Notes: generated by a model not told the origin, from the letters alone. 64,000 nt of DNA from Dictyobacter formicarum (GCF_016587435.1 NZ_BNJJ01000013.1:186001-250000); one strand, 5' to 3'; positions 17,231 to 25,835 are shown, numbered from the stretch's first letter. Translations and numbers: made by a program.

Positions 17231-19051
17231 ATGGGCTTTATCATGGCAGGTCTGGATGCTGAGGCATATGATCGTAGTTATACTGATAGACAATTGATCA
17301 AGCGCATCATCCGCTACTTTAAACCAAAACTACCCCTGATGATCGCTATCATCGTGCTGGTGGTACTGAACTCGTGCCTGGATACAGCGTTTCCGCTGCT
17401 GATCTCAAACAGCATCGACACGCTGGTCAGCACGCGGGCTCTGGAGTCGGCCATCGGGCTGGTTATCTTCATTCTGTTCTCGGGAGCACTCTCCTGGACC
17501 TGTAATATGTTCCGCCAGCGCTTTACTGCGCGCTCGGTTGGAGATGTGGTGCTTCAACTGAGAACCGACGCCTTTAGCGCTGTTATGTCGCGCGACATGT
17601 CATTCTTCGATGAGTTCTCATCCGGTAAGATTGTCAGTCGCGTGACCTCGGATACCGAGAACTTCGCGACTGTCGTGACGTTGACCCTGAACCTGCTCAG
17701 CCAGATACTACTCTATATATTGATCGTCGTCGTGCTCTTCTTCCGCAATGCTCAACTGGCCTTGATGACATTAAGTATTATGCCATTGATTATCGCGGTC
17801 GCCCTGGGCTTTCGTAGCCTGGCTCGTAAGTTTACGCGCAACGCCCAGCGCTCCCTGGCGCGTGTCAATGCCAATGTACAGGAAATTGTCAGTGGCATCA
17901 CCATCGCCAAAAACTTTCGCCAGGAACAGAATATGTACGATGAGTTCAAGCGAATCAACGCACAGTCGTATTATGTCAATCTGCGTTCCGGCTTTTTGTA
18001 TAACGGCATCTTCCCGGTACTGGTCTTTATCGCCAATATCGGCACAACCCTGATCGTCTACTTTGGTGGACGCAATGTAGCCAGCGGCACCATCTCAGCC
18101 GGAGACTGGTTCCTGTTCATTCAAAGTCTGGGACTGCTCTGGCAACCATTGACCAGCATCGCCTCGTTCTGGAGCCAGTTCCAGTTGGGTCTGGCCGCCA
18201 GCGAACGCGTCTTTGCTTTGCTGGATGCCGAGCCACGCGTACATCAGATCGATCAGCAGCCCGTCAAGCAGCTTAAGGGCAAGATCACCTTCAAGAACGT
18301 TTTCTTCAGCTATGATGATCGACAGACGGTACTAAAAGACTTCAGCCTTACCATTAAGGCAGGAGAAACTGTCGCCTTCGTCGGCCATACTGGAGCTGGC
18401 AAATCGAGTATCGGCAAACTGATCTCGCGTTTCTATGAGTTTCAGGGAGGCCAGATTCTGATCGACGACCAGGATATCCGTAACTTCGATCTGCACGACT
18501 ATCATCAACGGCTGGGGATCGTGCCGCAATCGCCATTCCTGTTCTCTGGCACGGTAGCCGACAACATTCGCTACGCCAGGCCAGACGCCACCGACGAAGA
18601 AGTCAGGGATGTGGCGCAACGCATCGGCGGCGGCGACTGGATCGAAGCGCTGCCTGAAGGTCTGGATACCCTGGTTGGTGAAACCGGTCGCTCCCTATCG
18701 ATGGGACAACGGCAGCTGGTGGCCCTGGCACGCGTACTACTGCAGGAGCCAGCAATCATCATTATGGATGAAGCGACGGCCAGCGTTGATCCATTGACCG
18801 AAGCCCAGATCCAGGAAGGGCTGGATGTGATTCTGGAGCAGCGAACGGCAATCGTGATTGCACACCGCCTCTCTACGATCAAACATGCCGATCGCATCAT
18901 TGTGCTGGATGGTGGTCGCATCGCCGAAGAGGGCACGCATGATGAGCTCATGGAGCGAGGTGGACATTATTCAGAGCTCTACAACACCTACTTCCGCCAT
19001 CAATCCCCCGACTACAAACCCGGCGAAGGATTTGTGCCGACGCGCACCTAA
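17231..19051 (+). CDS. ABC exporter half-transporter, subunit with intact Walker B
   Basis: 606 residues: ABC_membrane domain (about 35-320) plus ATPase. Walker A is GHTGAGKSS (about 384), signature LSMGQRQL (second Gly replaced by Met), Walker B IIIMDEATASVD with the catalytic Glu, and H-loop IAHRLSTI. With the preceding subunit it gives one complete ATP site (this Walker B with the partner's LSGGQ) and one degenerate site, the known arrangement in TM287/288- and BmrCD-type exporters. ATG 17231 follows AGGAAG; an internal ATG 9 codons later is less likely. The stop lies in a short hairpin that leads into a repeat array. Confidence 0.92.
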   Translation: MGFIMAGLDAEAYDRSYTDRQLIKRIIRYFKPKLPLMIAIIVLVVLNSCLDTAFPLLISNSIDTLVSTRALESAIGLVIFILFSGALSWTCNMFRQRFTARSVGDVVLQLRTDAFSAVMSRDMSFFDEFSSGKIVSRVTSDTENFATVVTLTLNLLSQILLYILIVVVLFFRNAQLALMTLSIMPLIIAVALGFRSLARKFTRNAQRSLARVNANVQEIVSGITIAKNFRQEQNMYDEFKRINAQSYYVNLRSGFLYNGIFPVLVFIANIGTTLIVYFGGRNVASGTISAGDWFLFIQSLGLLWQPLTSIASFWSQFQLGLAASERVFALLDAEPRVHQIDQQPVKQLKGKITFKNVFFSYDDRQTVLKDFSLTIKAGETVAFVGHTGAGKSSIGKLISRFYEFQGGQILIDDQDIRNFDLHDYHQRLGIVPQSPFLFSGTVADNIRYARPDATDEEVRDVAQRIGGGDWIEALPEGLDTLVGETGRSLSMGQRQLVALARVLLQEPAIIIMDEATASVDPLTEAQIQEGLDVILEQRTAIVIAHRLSTIKHADRIIVLDGGRIAEEGTHDELMERGGHYSELYNTYFRHQSPDYKPGEGFVPTRT

Positions 19052-19077
19052 CTAGATGCGCGTCGGGGCGAAGCCCC
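19038..19077 (+). terminator. Hairpins overlapping the exporter stop codon
   Basis: CGACGCGCA (19038-19046) pairs with TGCGCGTCG (19057-19065), overlapped by GGGGC-GAA-GCCCC (19065-19077). No good T-run. Confidence 0.5.
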
Positions 19078-19099
19078 TTAGCCTGGGGGCGCTGACGCC

Positions 19100-19272
19100 T
19101 TACAGGTGTAGGTTTTTCAGGGGCGTAGCCCCTGAGGCCCCTGATGCCGCCCTGCGGGCGGCACGGGGAAGGGAAGAGTTGGGGGCACAGCCCCCAATCC
19201 CCCAGTCAAGGGGCTCGCCGCCCCTTGCATCCCCGCTTTCCTGGCGTGAATCCAAAAAACCTATACCTGTAA
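19100..19272. mobile_element. MITE-like element with terminal inverted repeats and four internal hairpins
   Basis: Ends TTACAGGTGTAGGTTTTT (19100-19117) and its near-perfect complement (19255-19272; one mismatch). Both ends are flanked by GGGCGCTGACGCC. Inside are four GC-rich hairpins with 3-5 base loops: 19118-19134, 19145-19163, 19179-19197 and 19208-19226. No ORF. The size (173 bp) and structure fit a non-autonomous element, but no transposase is present in the window. Confidence 0.55.
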
Positions 19273-19296
19273 GGGCGCTGACGCCCCCATTCTTTT

Positions 19297-19360
19297 ATAT
19301 TTATTGTGGAATACAGAAAAATGCGCATATGCGCATTTTTCTGTATTCCACAATAAATAT
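19297..19360. repeat. 64-bp perfect palindrome, module copy A
   Basis: Arms of 32 bases meet without a loop at ATGCGCATATGCGCAT. It is preceded by GGGCGCTGACGCCC and followed by the hairpin GAGCGC(CGCGG)GCGCTC (19366-19382). The same three-part arrangement is at 45871-45977, with identical core but different arm sequence. Confidence 0.85.
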
Positions 19361-19412
19361 TTTTTGAGCGCCGCGGGCGCTCGTGCGATGAAACCTTCAA
19401 GTTGCATGATAC

Positions 19413-19528
19413 CAATAGGTTCGGGCCTTGCGCCCGATTTCTCACTCGGTATATGAAGATGCTCACGAGACAATGTCATGTTTCCATTCATCAATCAGCA
19501 GAACAATAAAAAAACCTACACCTGAAAG
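19413..19528 (+). repeat. Dispersed 115-bp repeat, copy 1
   Basis: Aligns over its whole length with 25832-25944, with scattered substitutions. It begins with the reverse complement of the CGGGCGCAAGGCCCG repeat and ends AAAAACCTACACCTGAAAG, which resembles the terminal repeat of the 19100-19272 element. Confidence 0.75.
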
Positions 19529-19648
19529 ATGCAAAAACAATCCTTGCAGATGGTAAAAATGCTATCCTATGTACGTGAAAACTACTATAATGATTATTAA
19601 ATAGATGGATTTATTGTGTGAGATAGATTTGCGATTAAGGGGACGTTC

Positions 19649-21331
19649 ATGGGAGCACTACCTACTACGCAGAAAGAGCGCTGGCAGCGTGGCGCGCTGG
19701 CTGGCCTGCTGGCTGGCATCCTGGCCAGCCTACTGATGCTGCTCCTGAGCCTGACCATGGGGAGTATTTCACTCCCCGAAGCCCTGGGTTCAGCGATTGC
19801 ACAATCATTACCTCTTCCTGTTTTTGATTATTTGCACACGTTGCTGGGCGGCGACGCCAAGCATTATCTCTTTTATATTATTCTGGTTGGCCAATGTCTG
19901 GTTTTTGCTCTCTTTGGTGGACTCTGCAATCTGCTGGCCGATCGACTGAACTTTGGACAGTGGCGCGATGAGCAAGGTGATCTCAATTATAGCGTTGGTC
20001 TGATGCTAGCCTTCATTCTCTGGCTCTTCAGTGGCCTGATCTTTCTGCCGCTCACTGGCTCTGGTATCTTTGGTGCTCAACTGGTGACTGGCGCACTCAA
20101 TACCATGTTCAGCCTGGCCATCACCGGTATAGTCTATGGGCTGCTCTTTATCTTCCTGCATAACAGGCTGACCTGGCGCCTGCTGCGCCGGACGGCGTCA
20201 CCTGACCAGGAAACGGCAGAGGCGTTAGAAAGCAAACGGATAGAGCGTCGCTCATTGATACGCAACAGCCTGGTAGTGCTGGGCCTGGGTACGCTGGGAG
20301 TCGCCGCCTGGCGCTTCATTACTGGCAGCAGCGGCGGCACAGCCAGCACGGCAGATCCTCAGCTTCAGTCTAACCTGTTGAATAAGTACCAGCAAAAGAT
20401 TTCGCCTCCGCCACAACCAACTTATGGAGAATGGCAGGAGGTTCCAGGACTCTCCTCCGAAGTGACCAGCAACGCGCAATTTTATGGCGTCTCCAAGAAT
20501 TTACTGTCAGATCCCAGTGTGAAAGGTGATGACTGGCAACTGATGGTGGATGGCCTGGTATCCCAGCCCTTCACCATGAGCTATAAAGAGCTGCTGGCGC
20601 TGCCCATGCACAAGCAATATGAATCCATGATGTGCATCAGCAACGAGGTGGGTGGCAGCTATATGAGCAATGCCCTGTGGGAAGGGATCTCGCTGAAGGA
20701 CCTATTGGAGAGGGCGGGGACCATCAAGCCGGGCGCCACCAAGGTCGTGCTCTATGCCGCCGACAGCTACAGCGATAGTATCCATCTCGCCAAGGCCCTC
20801 GAGCCGACGACGATGGTAGCCATCAAAATGAATGGTGAGACCCTACCCACGTCCCATGGCTATCCCGCCCGCCTGCTCGTGCCGGGCATCTATGGTATGA
20901 AGCATGTCAAATGGATCACGCGTATCCAGGTCGTCAACACAGATTATCAGGGCTACTGGCAACAGAACGGCTGGAGCGATCCCGCGCCGATCAAGATGAC
21001 CTCGCGCATCGACACGCCCACGTATGGAAGCAAGGTCAGCGCCGGCAAGCAGGCCTACATCGCCGGCGTGGCCTTCTCCGGCAACAAAGGCATCAGCCAG
21101 GTTGAGGTCAGCGTCGACGGCGGGAAAAGCTGGCAGAAGGCCAACCTGCGCCGTCCGCTTTCCGCGCTCACCTGGGTACTCTGGGAGCTTCCCTGGCAGC
21201 CGCAGGCTGGTAGCTACAGCATCGTCGTCCGGGCCACCGACCTGCAAGGAAATGTTCAGAATCCCAAGATTGCCCCTCCGTTGCCGGATGGTTCATCGGG
21301 CTACCATACCATCCCGATAACGGTCTCCTGA
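19649..21331 (+). CDS. Membrane-anchored molybdopterin-dependent oxidoreductase (sulfite oxidase family)
   Basis: 560 residues. The first about 180 form a membrane domain with four to five helices; another hydrophobic stretch (LIRNSLVVLGLGTLGVAAW) follows a basic RRSLIRN and acts as an anchor or signal. The Mo-co domain lies at about 270-430: WQLMVDGLVSQPF, the molybdenum-ligand region YESMMCISNEVGG with its Cys, then LPTSHGYPARLLVPGIYGMKHVKWI. A C-terminal Mo-co dimerisation domain (about 440-560; KGISQVEVSVDGGKSW) closes it. The enzyme should act outside the membrane. The substrate is not known; membrane-fused members of this family usually lack a recognised heme domain. Confidence 0.9.
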   Translation: MGALPTTQKERWQRGALAGLLAGILASLLMLLLSLTMGSISLPEALGSAIAQSLPLPVFDYLHTLLGGDAKHYLFYIILVGQCLVFALFGGLCNLLADRLNFGQWRDEQGDLNYSVGLMLAFILWLFSGLIFLPLTGSGIFGAQLVTGALNTMFSLAITGIVYGLLFIFLHNRLTWRLLRRTASPDQETAEALESKRIERRSLIRNSLVVLGLGTLGVAAWRFITGSSGGTASTADPQLQSNLLNKYQQKISPPPQPTYGEWQEVPGLSSEVTSNAQFYGVSKNLLSDPSVKGDDWQLMVDGLVSQPFTMSYKELLALPMHKQYESMMCISNEVGGSYMSNALWEGISLKDLLERAGTIKPGATKVVLYAADSYSDSIHLAKALEPTTMVAIKMNGETLPTSHGYPARLLVPGIYGMKHVKWITRIQVVNTDYQGYWQQNGWSDPAPIKMTSRIDTPTYGSKVSAGKQAYIAGVAFSGNKGISQVEVSVDGGKSWQKANLRRPLSALTWVLWELPWQPQAGSYSIVVRATDLQGNVQNPKIAPPLPDGSSGYHTIPITVS

Positions 21332-21342
21332 GTCGAGATTGA

Positions 21343-21369
21343 AATCGAGCGCAAGGCCCGAACCTACGG
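21343..21369 (+). repeat. REP-like repeat between convergent genes
   Basis: AATCGAGCGCAAGGCCCG then AACCTACGG, a member of the family seen in tandem at 46.2 kb. It overlaps the 3' end of the minus-strand gene. Confidence 0.6.
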
Positions 21370-21798
21370 GGTGGTGATGGTGAAGGTGGTGGAGGCGGGC
21401 GGGACGCCAGGGGCCGCGATGCGGATGCGAATCTCCCAGGAACCGCTCATGCTGAAGTGAGCCTGGGCCTGGTAGATGCCCGGGGATTGCGGCCGGACAG
21501 CGATCTCTTCCGTCCCCATGTCCATCGTGGTCATTGAATTGGACAGGGTCACGCTGGCATTGCTTACTAGCTGGCCAGTCGCTTTTTTGACGATCTGGAA
21601 AGAGAGATGTGCTGGCTGGTCGGTCGGCGGCGGGTTTGGATCGACCTGTAATGTAACCTCGTAAGGGCCGGCCTGGGACACCTGCACAGGCGCGGTGGGG
21701 TGGCGAGGAATCAAAGACTCCAGGGAAGTACCAAGAGTAGTAATTACGACCAGAAAGCCCAGGCCCAGGACCACAATTAAAAGTTGTCGTCTCTTCAT
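21364..21798 (-). CDS. YtkA/FixH-like membrane-anchored protein
   Basis: 144 residues: one N-terminal TM segment (QLLIVVLGLGFLVVITTLG) then an extracytoplasmic beta-sandwich with GPYEVTLQVDPNPP, a LSNSMTTMDMGTEEI Met-rich loop and SPGIYQAQAHFSMSGSWEIRIRI. That pattern (Met-rich turn, SxGxYxAxxxFxMxGxWxxxV) is typical of YtkA/FixH-type domains, often linked to copper or cytochrome oxidase assembly. Convergent with the molybdoenzyme gene, stop codons 32 bases apart. Ribosome site is weak. Confidence 0.75.
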   Translation of the reverse strand: MKRRQLLIVVLGLGFLVVITTLGTSLESLIPRHPTAPVQVSQAGPYEVTLQVDPNPPPTDQPAHLSFQIVKKATGQLVSNASVTLSNSMTTMDMGTEEIAVRPQSPGIYQAQAHFSMSGSWEIRIRIAAPGVPPASTTFTITTP

Positions 21799-22450
21799 AT
21801 AATCTGTTATAGAGGATCTTCAAACCGATCGCTGGAGCAGAAAAAAGGTGAGTCATGCTTGCACACCCCTGCTCATTAGAGAGAAGGTTCTACTATGACG
21901 AGCAGGAGCGAAGCATAACCCACCAGGAAAAGTCTTCTTGCAAAATGTGAACTCGATTATTGCTCTCTATCTCACCTGTATTATATCTGATTGCGCAGGC
22001 TATTACCAGTCACAAAGCGTTGGATTGCAGGCAGGAATTGAAGAGAATAGAAAAAGAGTCAGTTTACCGTTGGCGCAGCCCGGCTAACTGACGTATAATA
22101 TTAATAACACCGTCAACTCCCAGAAGGTACAACGAGGTGCTAGAGACAAAGACAGTGCAAGTCAGGGTTCAAGGCATACCAGTTCGATAGTATAGTAATG
22201 TACTGTTTGTTCTTATTGCGAAAAGCCAGCTGGCTGAATGCAACCTGGAACAAGGCTGATCAGCTTATTTACCAGTCCAAGCAATGGCACCTCTGGTGGA
22301 TGTCCAAATGGGCGAGAGCAAGAGCCAGGAGGCCAGAAAACAACGCCGAAGCAGCGCGCATTGTGCTACTTCAATCGAGAGTGTGTGCCTGGGCACCACT
22401 CTCATTTATCGCCTCAAGCCCTACCTCCCGCCTCCAGAATCGAGGAAGAA
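21799..22450. other. Promoter and long leader of the sdh operon
   Basis: 650 bases without a convincing gene. It holds the divergent starts of the YtkA-like gene and the sdh operon. Downstream of the promoter at 22070 there are about 350 untranslated bases; a second possible promoter is TTCAAG-17-TATAGT near 22170-22198. ORFs inside it do not resemble proteins. Confidence 0.5.
22070..22099 (+). promoter_or_regulatory. Candidate sdh promoter
   Basis: TTGGCG (22070-22075), 18-base spacer, TATAAT (22094-22099). Confidence 0.5.
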
Positions 22451-22837
22451 ATGTACAAAGGTCAATCTGGAATGTGGTCCTGGCTGCTTCACCGCATCAC
22501 AGGGCTCGGTATTTTGCTCTTTCTGTTTATCCACATCGTCGATGTCTCAATGCTGGGTTTCGGGCCCGAAGTGTATAACCAGAGCGTTACGCTATTTGAT
22601 TATTGGATTGTGCGTTTGTTATCACTGGCCTTAGTAGGAGCCGTACTCTATCACGCATTCAATGGCATCAGAATTATGGCAATCGACTTCTGGCGCAAAG
22701 GGTCTCGCTACCAACGTGTAATGTTTTGGATTGTCCTGGCTGCAACAATCATCGTCTTTATTCCCATGGCCTACGTGATTATGGTGCCCGCCTTCCACTG
22801 GTTAACGCAAGCGCCACACACAACAGCAGGTCGCTAA
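22451..22837 (+). CDS. sdhC: Succinate dehydrogenase cytochrome b556 subunit
   Basis: 128 residues with three TM helices. The family signature SWLLHRITGLGILLF is at the N-terminus (HRxTG region that contacts quinone), and YHAFNGIRIMAID carries the conserved His-Gly-Arg region of helix 2-3. ATG 22451 follows GAGGAAGAA; longer in-frame starts fall in the leader and add non-family sequence. First gene of sdhCDAB; anchors the catalytic subunits in the membrane and passes electrons to quinone. Confidence 0.9.
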   Translation: MYKGQSGMWSWLLHRITGLGILLFLFIHIVDVSMLGFGPEVYNQSVTLFDYWIVRLLSLALVGAVLYHAFNGIRIMAIDFWRKGSRYQRVMFWIVLAATIIVFIPMAYVIMVPAFHWLTQAPHTTAGR

Positions 22838-22908
22838 ACGACCCATCTACGATGGAATGACCATCCTGGGTACAGTGAAACATACTCAATGTAAGGAGAA
22901 GCATCTTT

Positions 22909-23325
22909 ATGCTGCGTATTTCTAGCGGACGTGGACCTCGACCTGTAGCCGGCGGGTTCGAAACATTTTCCTGGTATTATTTTCGTATTTCAGGGGCACT
23001 ACTACTCGTGCTGGTGATCGTGCATCTACTTATTATGCACATCTCTAACGACGTATCCTGCACCACCTATGCATTTGTTGCCATGCGCTACAGCAACGTC
23101 TTCTGGCGTGTCTTTGACTGGCTGTTGCTCACGGTGGGCCTGACTCATGGCATGAACGGATTGCGCGTGGTCATCGACGACTATGTACGCGCACCGGGAG
23201 CACGTATGTGGCTCTTATCGATTTCCGCCGTACTACTGGTGGTTTTCTTCATGCTCGGGACACTCACCCTGATTACCTTTCCAACGGTTCCTGGTGCAAC
23301 GGGACCACTATGCATTCCCAAATAA
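22909..23325 (+). CDS. sdhD: Succinate dehydrogenase membrane anchor subunit
   Basis: 138 residues, three TM helices. Hydrophobic helix 1 carries LVIVHLLIMH; helix 2 ends in LTHGMNGLRVVIDDY, the SdhD heme-ligand and quinone-site region (HxxxGLRxxxxDY). Start has AAGGAG upstream. Spacing of 71 bases after sdhC and 15 before sdhA supports a single operon. Confidence 0.88.
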   Translation: MLRISSGRGPRPVAGGFETFSWYYFRISGALLLVLVIVHLLIMHISNDVSCTTYAFVAMRYSNVFWRVFDWLLLTVGLTHGMNGLRVVIDDYVRAPGARMWLLSISAVLLVVFFMLGTLTLITFPTVPGATGPLCIPK

Positions 23326-23340
23326 CAGTGAGGATTAATT

Positions 23341-25077
23341 ATGTATCAGAAGTTTGATGTGGTTATTGTTGGCTCTGGCGGCGCCGGTCTGATGGCAGCG
23401 ATGCAACTTCCCAATGCCAGTGTTGCAGTCCTGACCAAGGTTTACCCTACCCGTTCACATACCGGAGCAGCGCAAGGTGGCGTTGCAGCGGCCCTCGGTA
23501 ACCAGGAAGAAGATCATTGGAAATGGCATATGTACGACACCGTCAAGGGCGGTGATTACCTGGTTGATCAGCCAGCAGCAGAGATCCTGACGCGCGAAGC
23601 TATTGACGCGGTATATGAACTAGAGCATCGAGGACTGCCTTTTAACCGCACAGACGATGGACGCATCGACCAGCGCCGCTTCGGCGGGCATACTCGCAAC
23701 TTCGGCGAGGGTCCGGTACGCCGTTCCTGCTATGCCGCCGATCGCACAGGACACATGATCCTACAAACAATGTACCAGAACGCCATCAAAAATGAGGTGC
23801 GCTTCTTTAATGAGTTCCTGGTGCTGGATCTGCTGATCAATGATGGGCAGGCCTGCGGTGTCGTCGCGTTGGAGATCAAGACGGGCGAGATCCATACCTT
23901 CCACGCCAAAACGATTTTATTCGCTACCGGTGGCTATGGCCGCGCCTGGCGCGTTACCAGCAACGCCTTTGCCTGCATGGGCGATGGCATGTCAATCGCC
24001 TATCGCCGGGGTATTCCGCTGCAAGATATGGAGATGTACCAGTTCCATCCCACGGGCATCTATAAAGTGGGTGTACTGCTCAGTGAAGCAGCCCGCGGTG
24101 AAGGCGCCAAGCTCCTCAACGGCAAGGGCGAATACTTCATGGAGCGCTACATGCCGGTCCTGAAGGACCTGGCTCCCCGTGATATTGTCTCACGCTGTAT
24201 CGTGCAAGAAATCAAAGATGGCAACGGTATCGATGGCAAAGATTATGTCTACCTGGATGTGCGCCACCTGGGAGCCAAGAAGATCGCTGAGAAGTTGCCC
24301 GATATTACAGATTTCGCCCGTAACTACCTGGGCGTCGAACCAATCACCGAGCCGGTGCCGATCCAGCCTACCGCCCACTATGCGATGGGTGGTATTCCAA
24401 CTGATGTCGATGCTCGTGTCGTCATCGATTCACAGTGGACACCCATGCCGGGCTTCTATGCCGCAGGAGAAGTAGCCTGCGTCTCCGTCCATGGCGCCAA
24501 CCGCCTGGGCACCAACTCGCTGGTAGACCTGATCGTCTTCGGACGACGCGCTGGCAAGCACATGGCGAAATTTATTCAGGAGACCGACTTCGTTCCCCTG
24601 CCAGCCAGCCACGAGGAATACTCACGTGAATATATCGATCATCTCTATAGCTCAACCGGCGGCGAATCGGCGGCCCATATTCGCTCCGAGTTGCAGAACG
24701 AAATGATCGAAAACGTCTTTGTGGAACGGCACGACAAAGGCATGCGCCATGCCCTCGACCAGATTGCCGGCCTGCAAGAAGCCTACAAAAACGTTCAGCT
24801 ACAGGACAAAGGCAAACGCTTCAACACTGAACTGGTAGAAGCAGTGGAGCTTGGTTTCCTGTTAGACTGCGCAGAAGCAACCATCCATGGAGCCCTGGCC
24901 CGTACAGAGAGCCGAGGAGCCCATTTCCGCCTTGATTATCAGAAACGCGATGACGCGAATTGGCTCAAGCACACCCTGGCCTATCGCGGCACTAAAGCTC
25001 ATGATGTACGCCTGGACTATAAAGATGTGATCCTCATCGACGATCCAATCTTCAAGCCCAAGGAACGCAAATACTAG
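23341..25077 (+). CDS. sdhA: Succinate dehydrogenase flavoprotein subunit
   Basis: 578 residues, full length. FAD-binding VIVGSGGAGLMAAM at the N-terminus, RSHTGAAQGGVAAALGN with the His that carries FAD covalently, the active-site FHPTGIY and RGEGAKLLN, and the C-terminal VHGANRLGTNSLVDLIVFGRRAG. Oxidises succinate to fumarate in the TCA cycle. The start has GAGGA about 6 bases upstream. Eleven bases separate its stop from sdhB. Confidence 0.97.
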   Translation: MYQKFDVVIVGSGGAGLMAAMQLPNASVAVLTKVYPTRSHTGAAQGGVAAALGNQEEDHWKWHMYDTVKGGDYLVDQPAAEILTREAIDAVYELEHRGLPFNRTDDGRIDQRRFGGHTRNFGEGPVRRSCYAADRTGHMILQTMYQNAIKNEVRFFNEFLVLDLLINDGQACGVVALEIKTGEIHTFHAKTILFATGGYGRAWRVTSNAFACMGDGMSIAYRRGIPLQDMEMYQFHPTGIYKVGVLLSEAARGEGAKLLNGKGEYFMERYMPVLKDLAPRDIVSRCIVQEIKDGNGIDGKDYVYLDVRHLGAKKIAEKLPDITDFARNYLGVEPITEPVPIQPTAHYAMGGIPTDVDARVVIDSQWTPMPGFYAAGEVACVSVHGANRLGTNSLVDLIVFGRRAGKHMAKFIQETDFVPLPASHEEYSREYIDHLYSSTGGESAAHIRSELQNEMIENVFVERHDKGMRHALDQIAGLQEAYKNVQLQDKGKRFNTELVEAVELGFLLDCAEATIHGALARTESRGAHFRLDYQKRDDANWLKHTLAYRGTKAHDVRLDYKDVILIDDPIFKPKERKY

Positions 25078-25088
25078 AGGAGTTGGCA

Positions 25089-25796
25089 ATGAACGTACTG
25101 ATACGTATTAAGCGTTATGATCCAGAGCGAGACGCTAAACCCTACTGGGACGAATTCCGGGTCGAAGCAGATCCGATTGATCGCTTGCTGGATGCGCTCA
25201 ACACGATCAAATGGACTATGGACGGCACCCTCACATTTCGTCGTTCTTGCGCCCACGGAGTTTGTGGTTCGGATGCGATGCGCATCAATGGACGGAATCG
25301 CCTGGCCTGTAAAGTGCTGATGCGTGACGTCGGTAATAAAGTCACCATCGAGCCCATGCTGGGTTATGCAGTCATTAAGGACCTGGTTGTCGATATGGAT
25401 CGCTTCTTCGATAAATATCGGTCTATCAAGCCCTTCCTGATCACATATGATAACGAGCCTGGCACAGAGCGGCTTCAGTCTCCGGCGCAGCGCGAACGCT
25501 ACGACGAGGGCACCAAATGTATCCTGTGCGGCGCCTGCACCGGCTCTTGCCCGTCCATCTGGGGCAATCCAGATTGGGTTGGACCAGCTTCGATCGTGAA
25601 TGCGCACCGCTTCATTTTCGATAGCCGTGACCAGGGTGCAGCCGAGCGGCTCCAGCTGTTGAGCCACAAAGATGGTGTCTGGCGTTGTCGCACCATCTTC
25701 AACTGCGCCGATGCCTGTCCACGTGGTATACCTGTCACCGATCTGATCGAACAGGTCAAGCGCGCCGTCGTATACGGTGGACCAGAAGAAGCCTGA
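25089..25796 (+). CDS. sdhB: Succinate dehydrogenase iron-sulfur subunit
   Basis: 235 residues. [2Fe-2S] ligands in CAHGVCGSDAM (third ligand Asp, as in E. coli) and LAC; the second and third clusters are in CILCGACTGSCPSIW and CRTIFNCADACPRGI. Passes electrons from the flavin to the membrane subunits. ATG 25089 sits 7 bases after GAGGAG; the TTG at 25083 is too close. Last gene of the operon; a terminator follows directly. Confidence 0.96.
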   Translation: MNVLIRIKRYDPERDAKPYWDEFRVEADPIDRLLDALNTIKWTMDGTLTFRRSCAHGVCGSDAMRINGRNRLACKVLMRDVGNKVTIEPMLGYAVIKDLVVDMDRFFDKYRSIKPFLITYDNEPGTERLQSPAQRERYDEGTKCILCGACTGSCPSIWGNPDWVGPASIVNAHRFIFDSRDQGAAERLQLLSHKDGVWRCRTIFNCADACPRGIPVTDLIEQVKRAVVYGGPEEA

Positions 25797-25799
25797 GGT

Positions 25800-25835
25800 T
25801 ATGGGCGTTTGCCAGTGCGCTGGCAAACGCCCATA
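25800..25835 (+). terminator. Hairpin after sdhB
   Basis: Perfect 16-bp stem (25800-25815 with 25820-25835), TGCG loop. It runs into the dispersed repeat rather than a T-run. Confidence 0.7.

Noticed and set aside
19056..19494. Several 77-103 codon ORFs on both strands
   Set aside because: They are produced by the palindromic elements and read the same repeats in different frames.
22198..22578. ORFs in the sdh leader
   Set aside because: They overlap the true sdhC start in other frames or extend it with low-quality sequence; sdhC begins at 22451 with its own ribosome site.
25254..25320. Loss of a [2Fe-2S] ligand in SdhB (CGSD instead of CGSC)
   Set aside because: The same Asp replacement occurs in functional SdhB such as that of E. 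coli.
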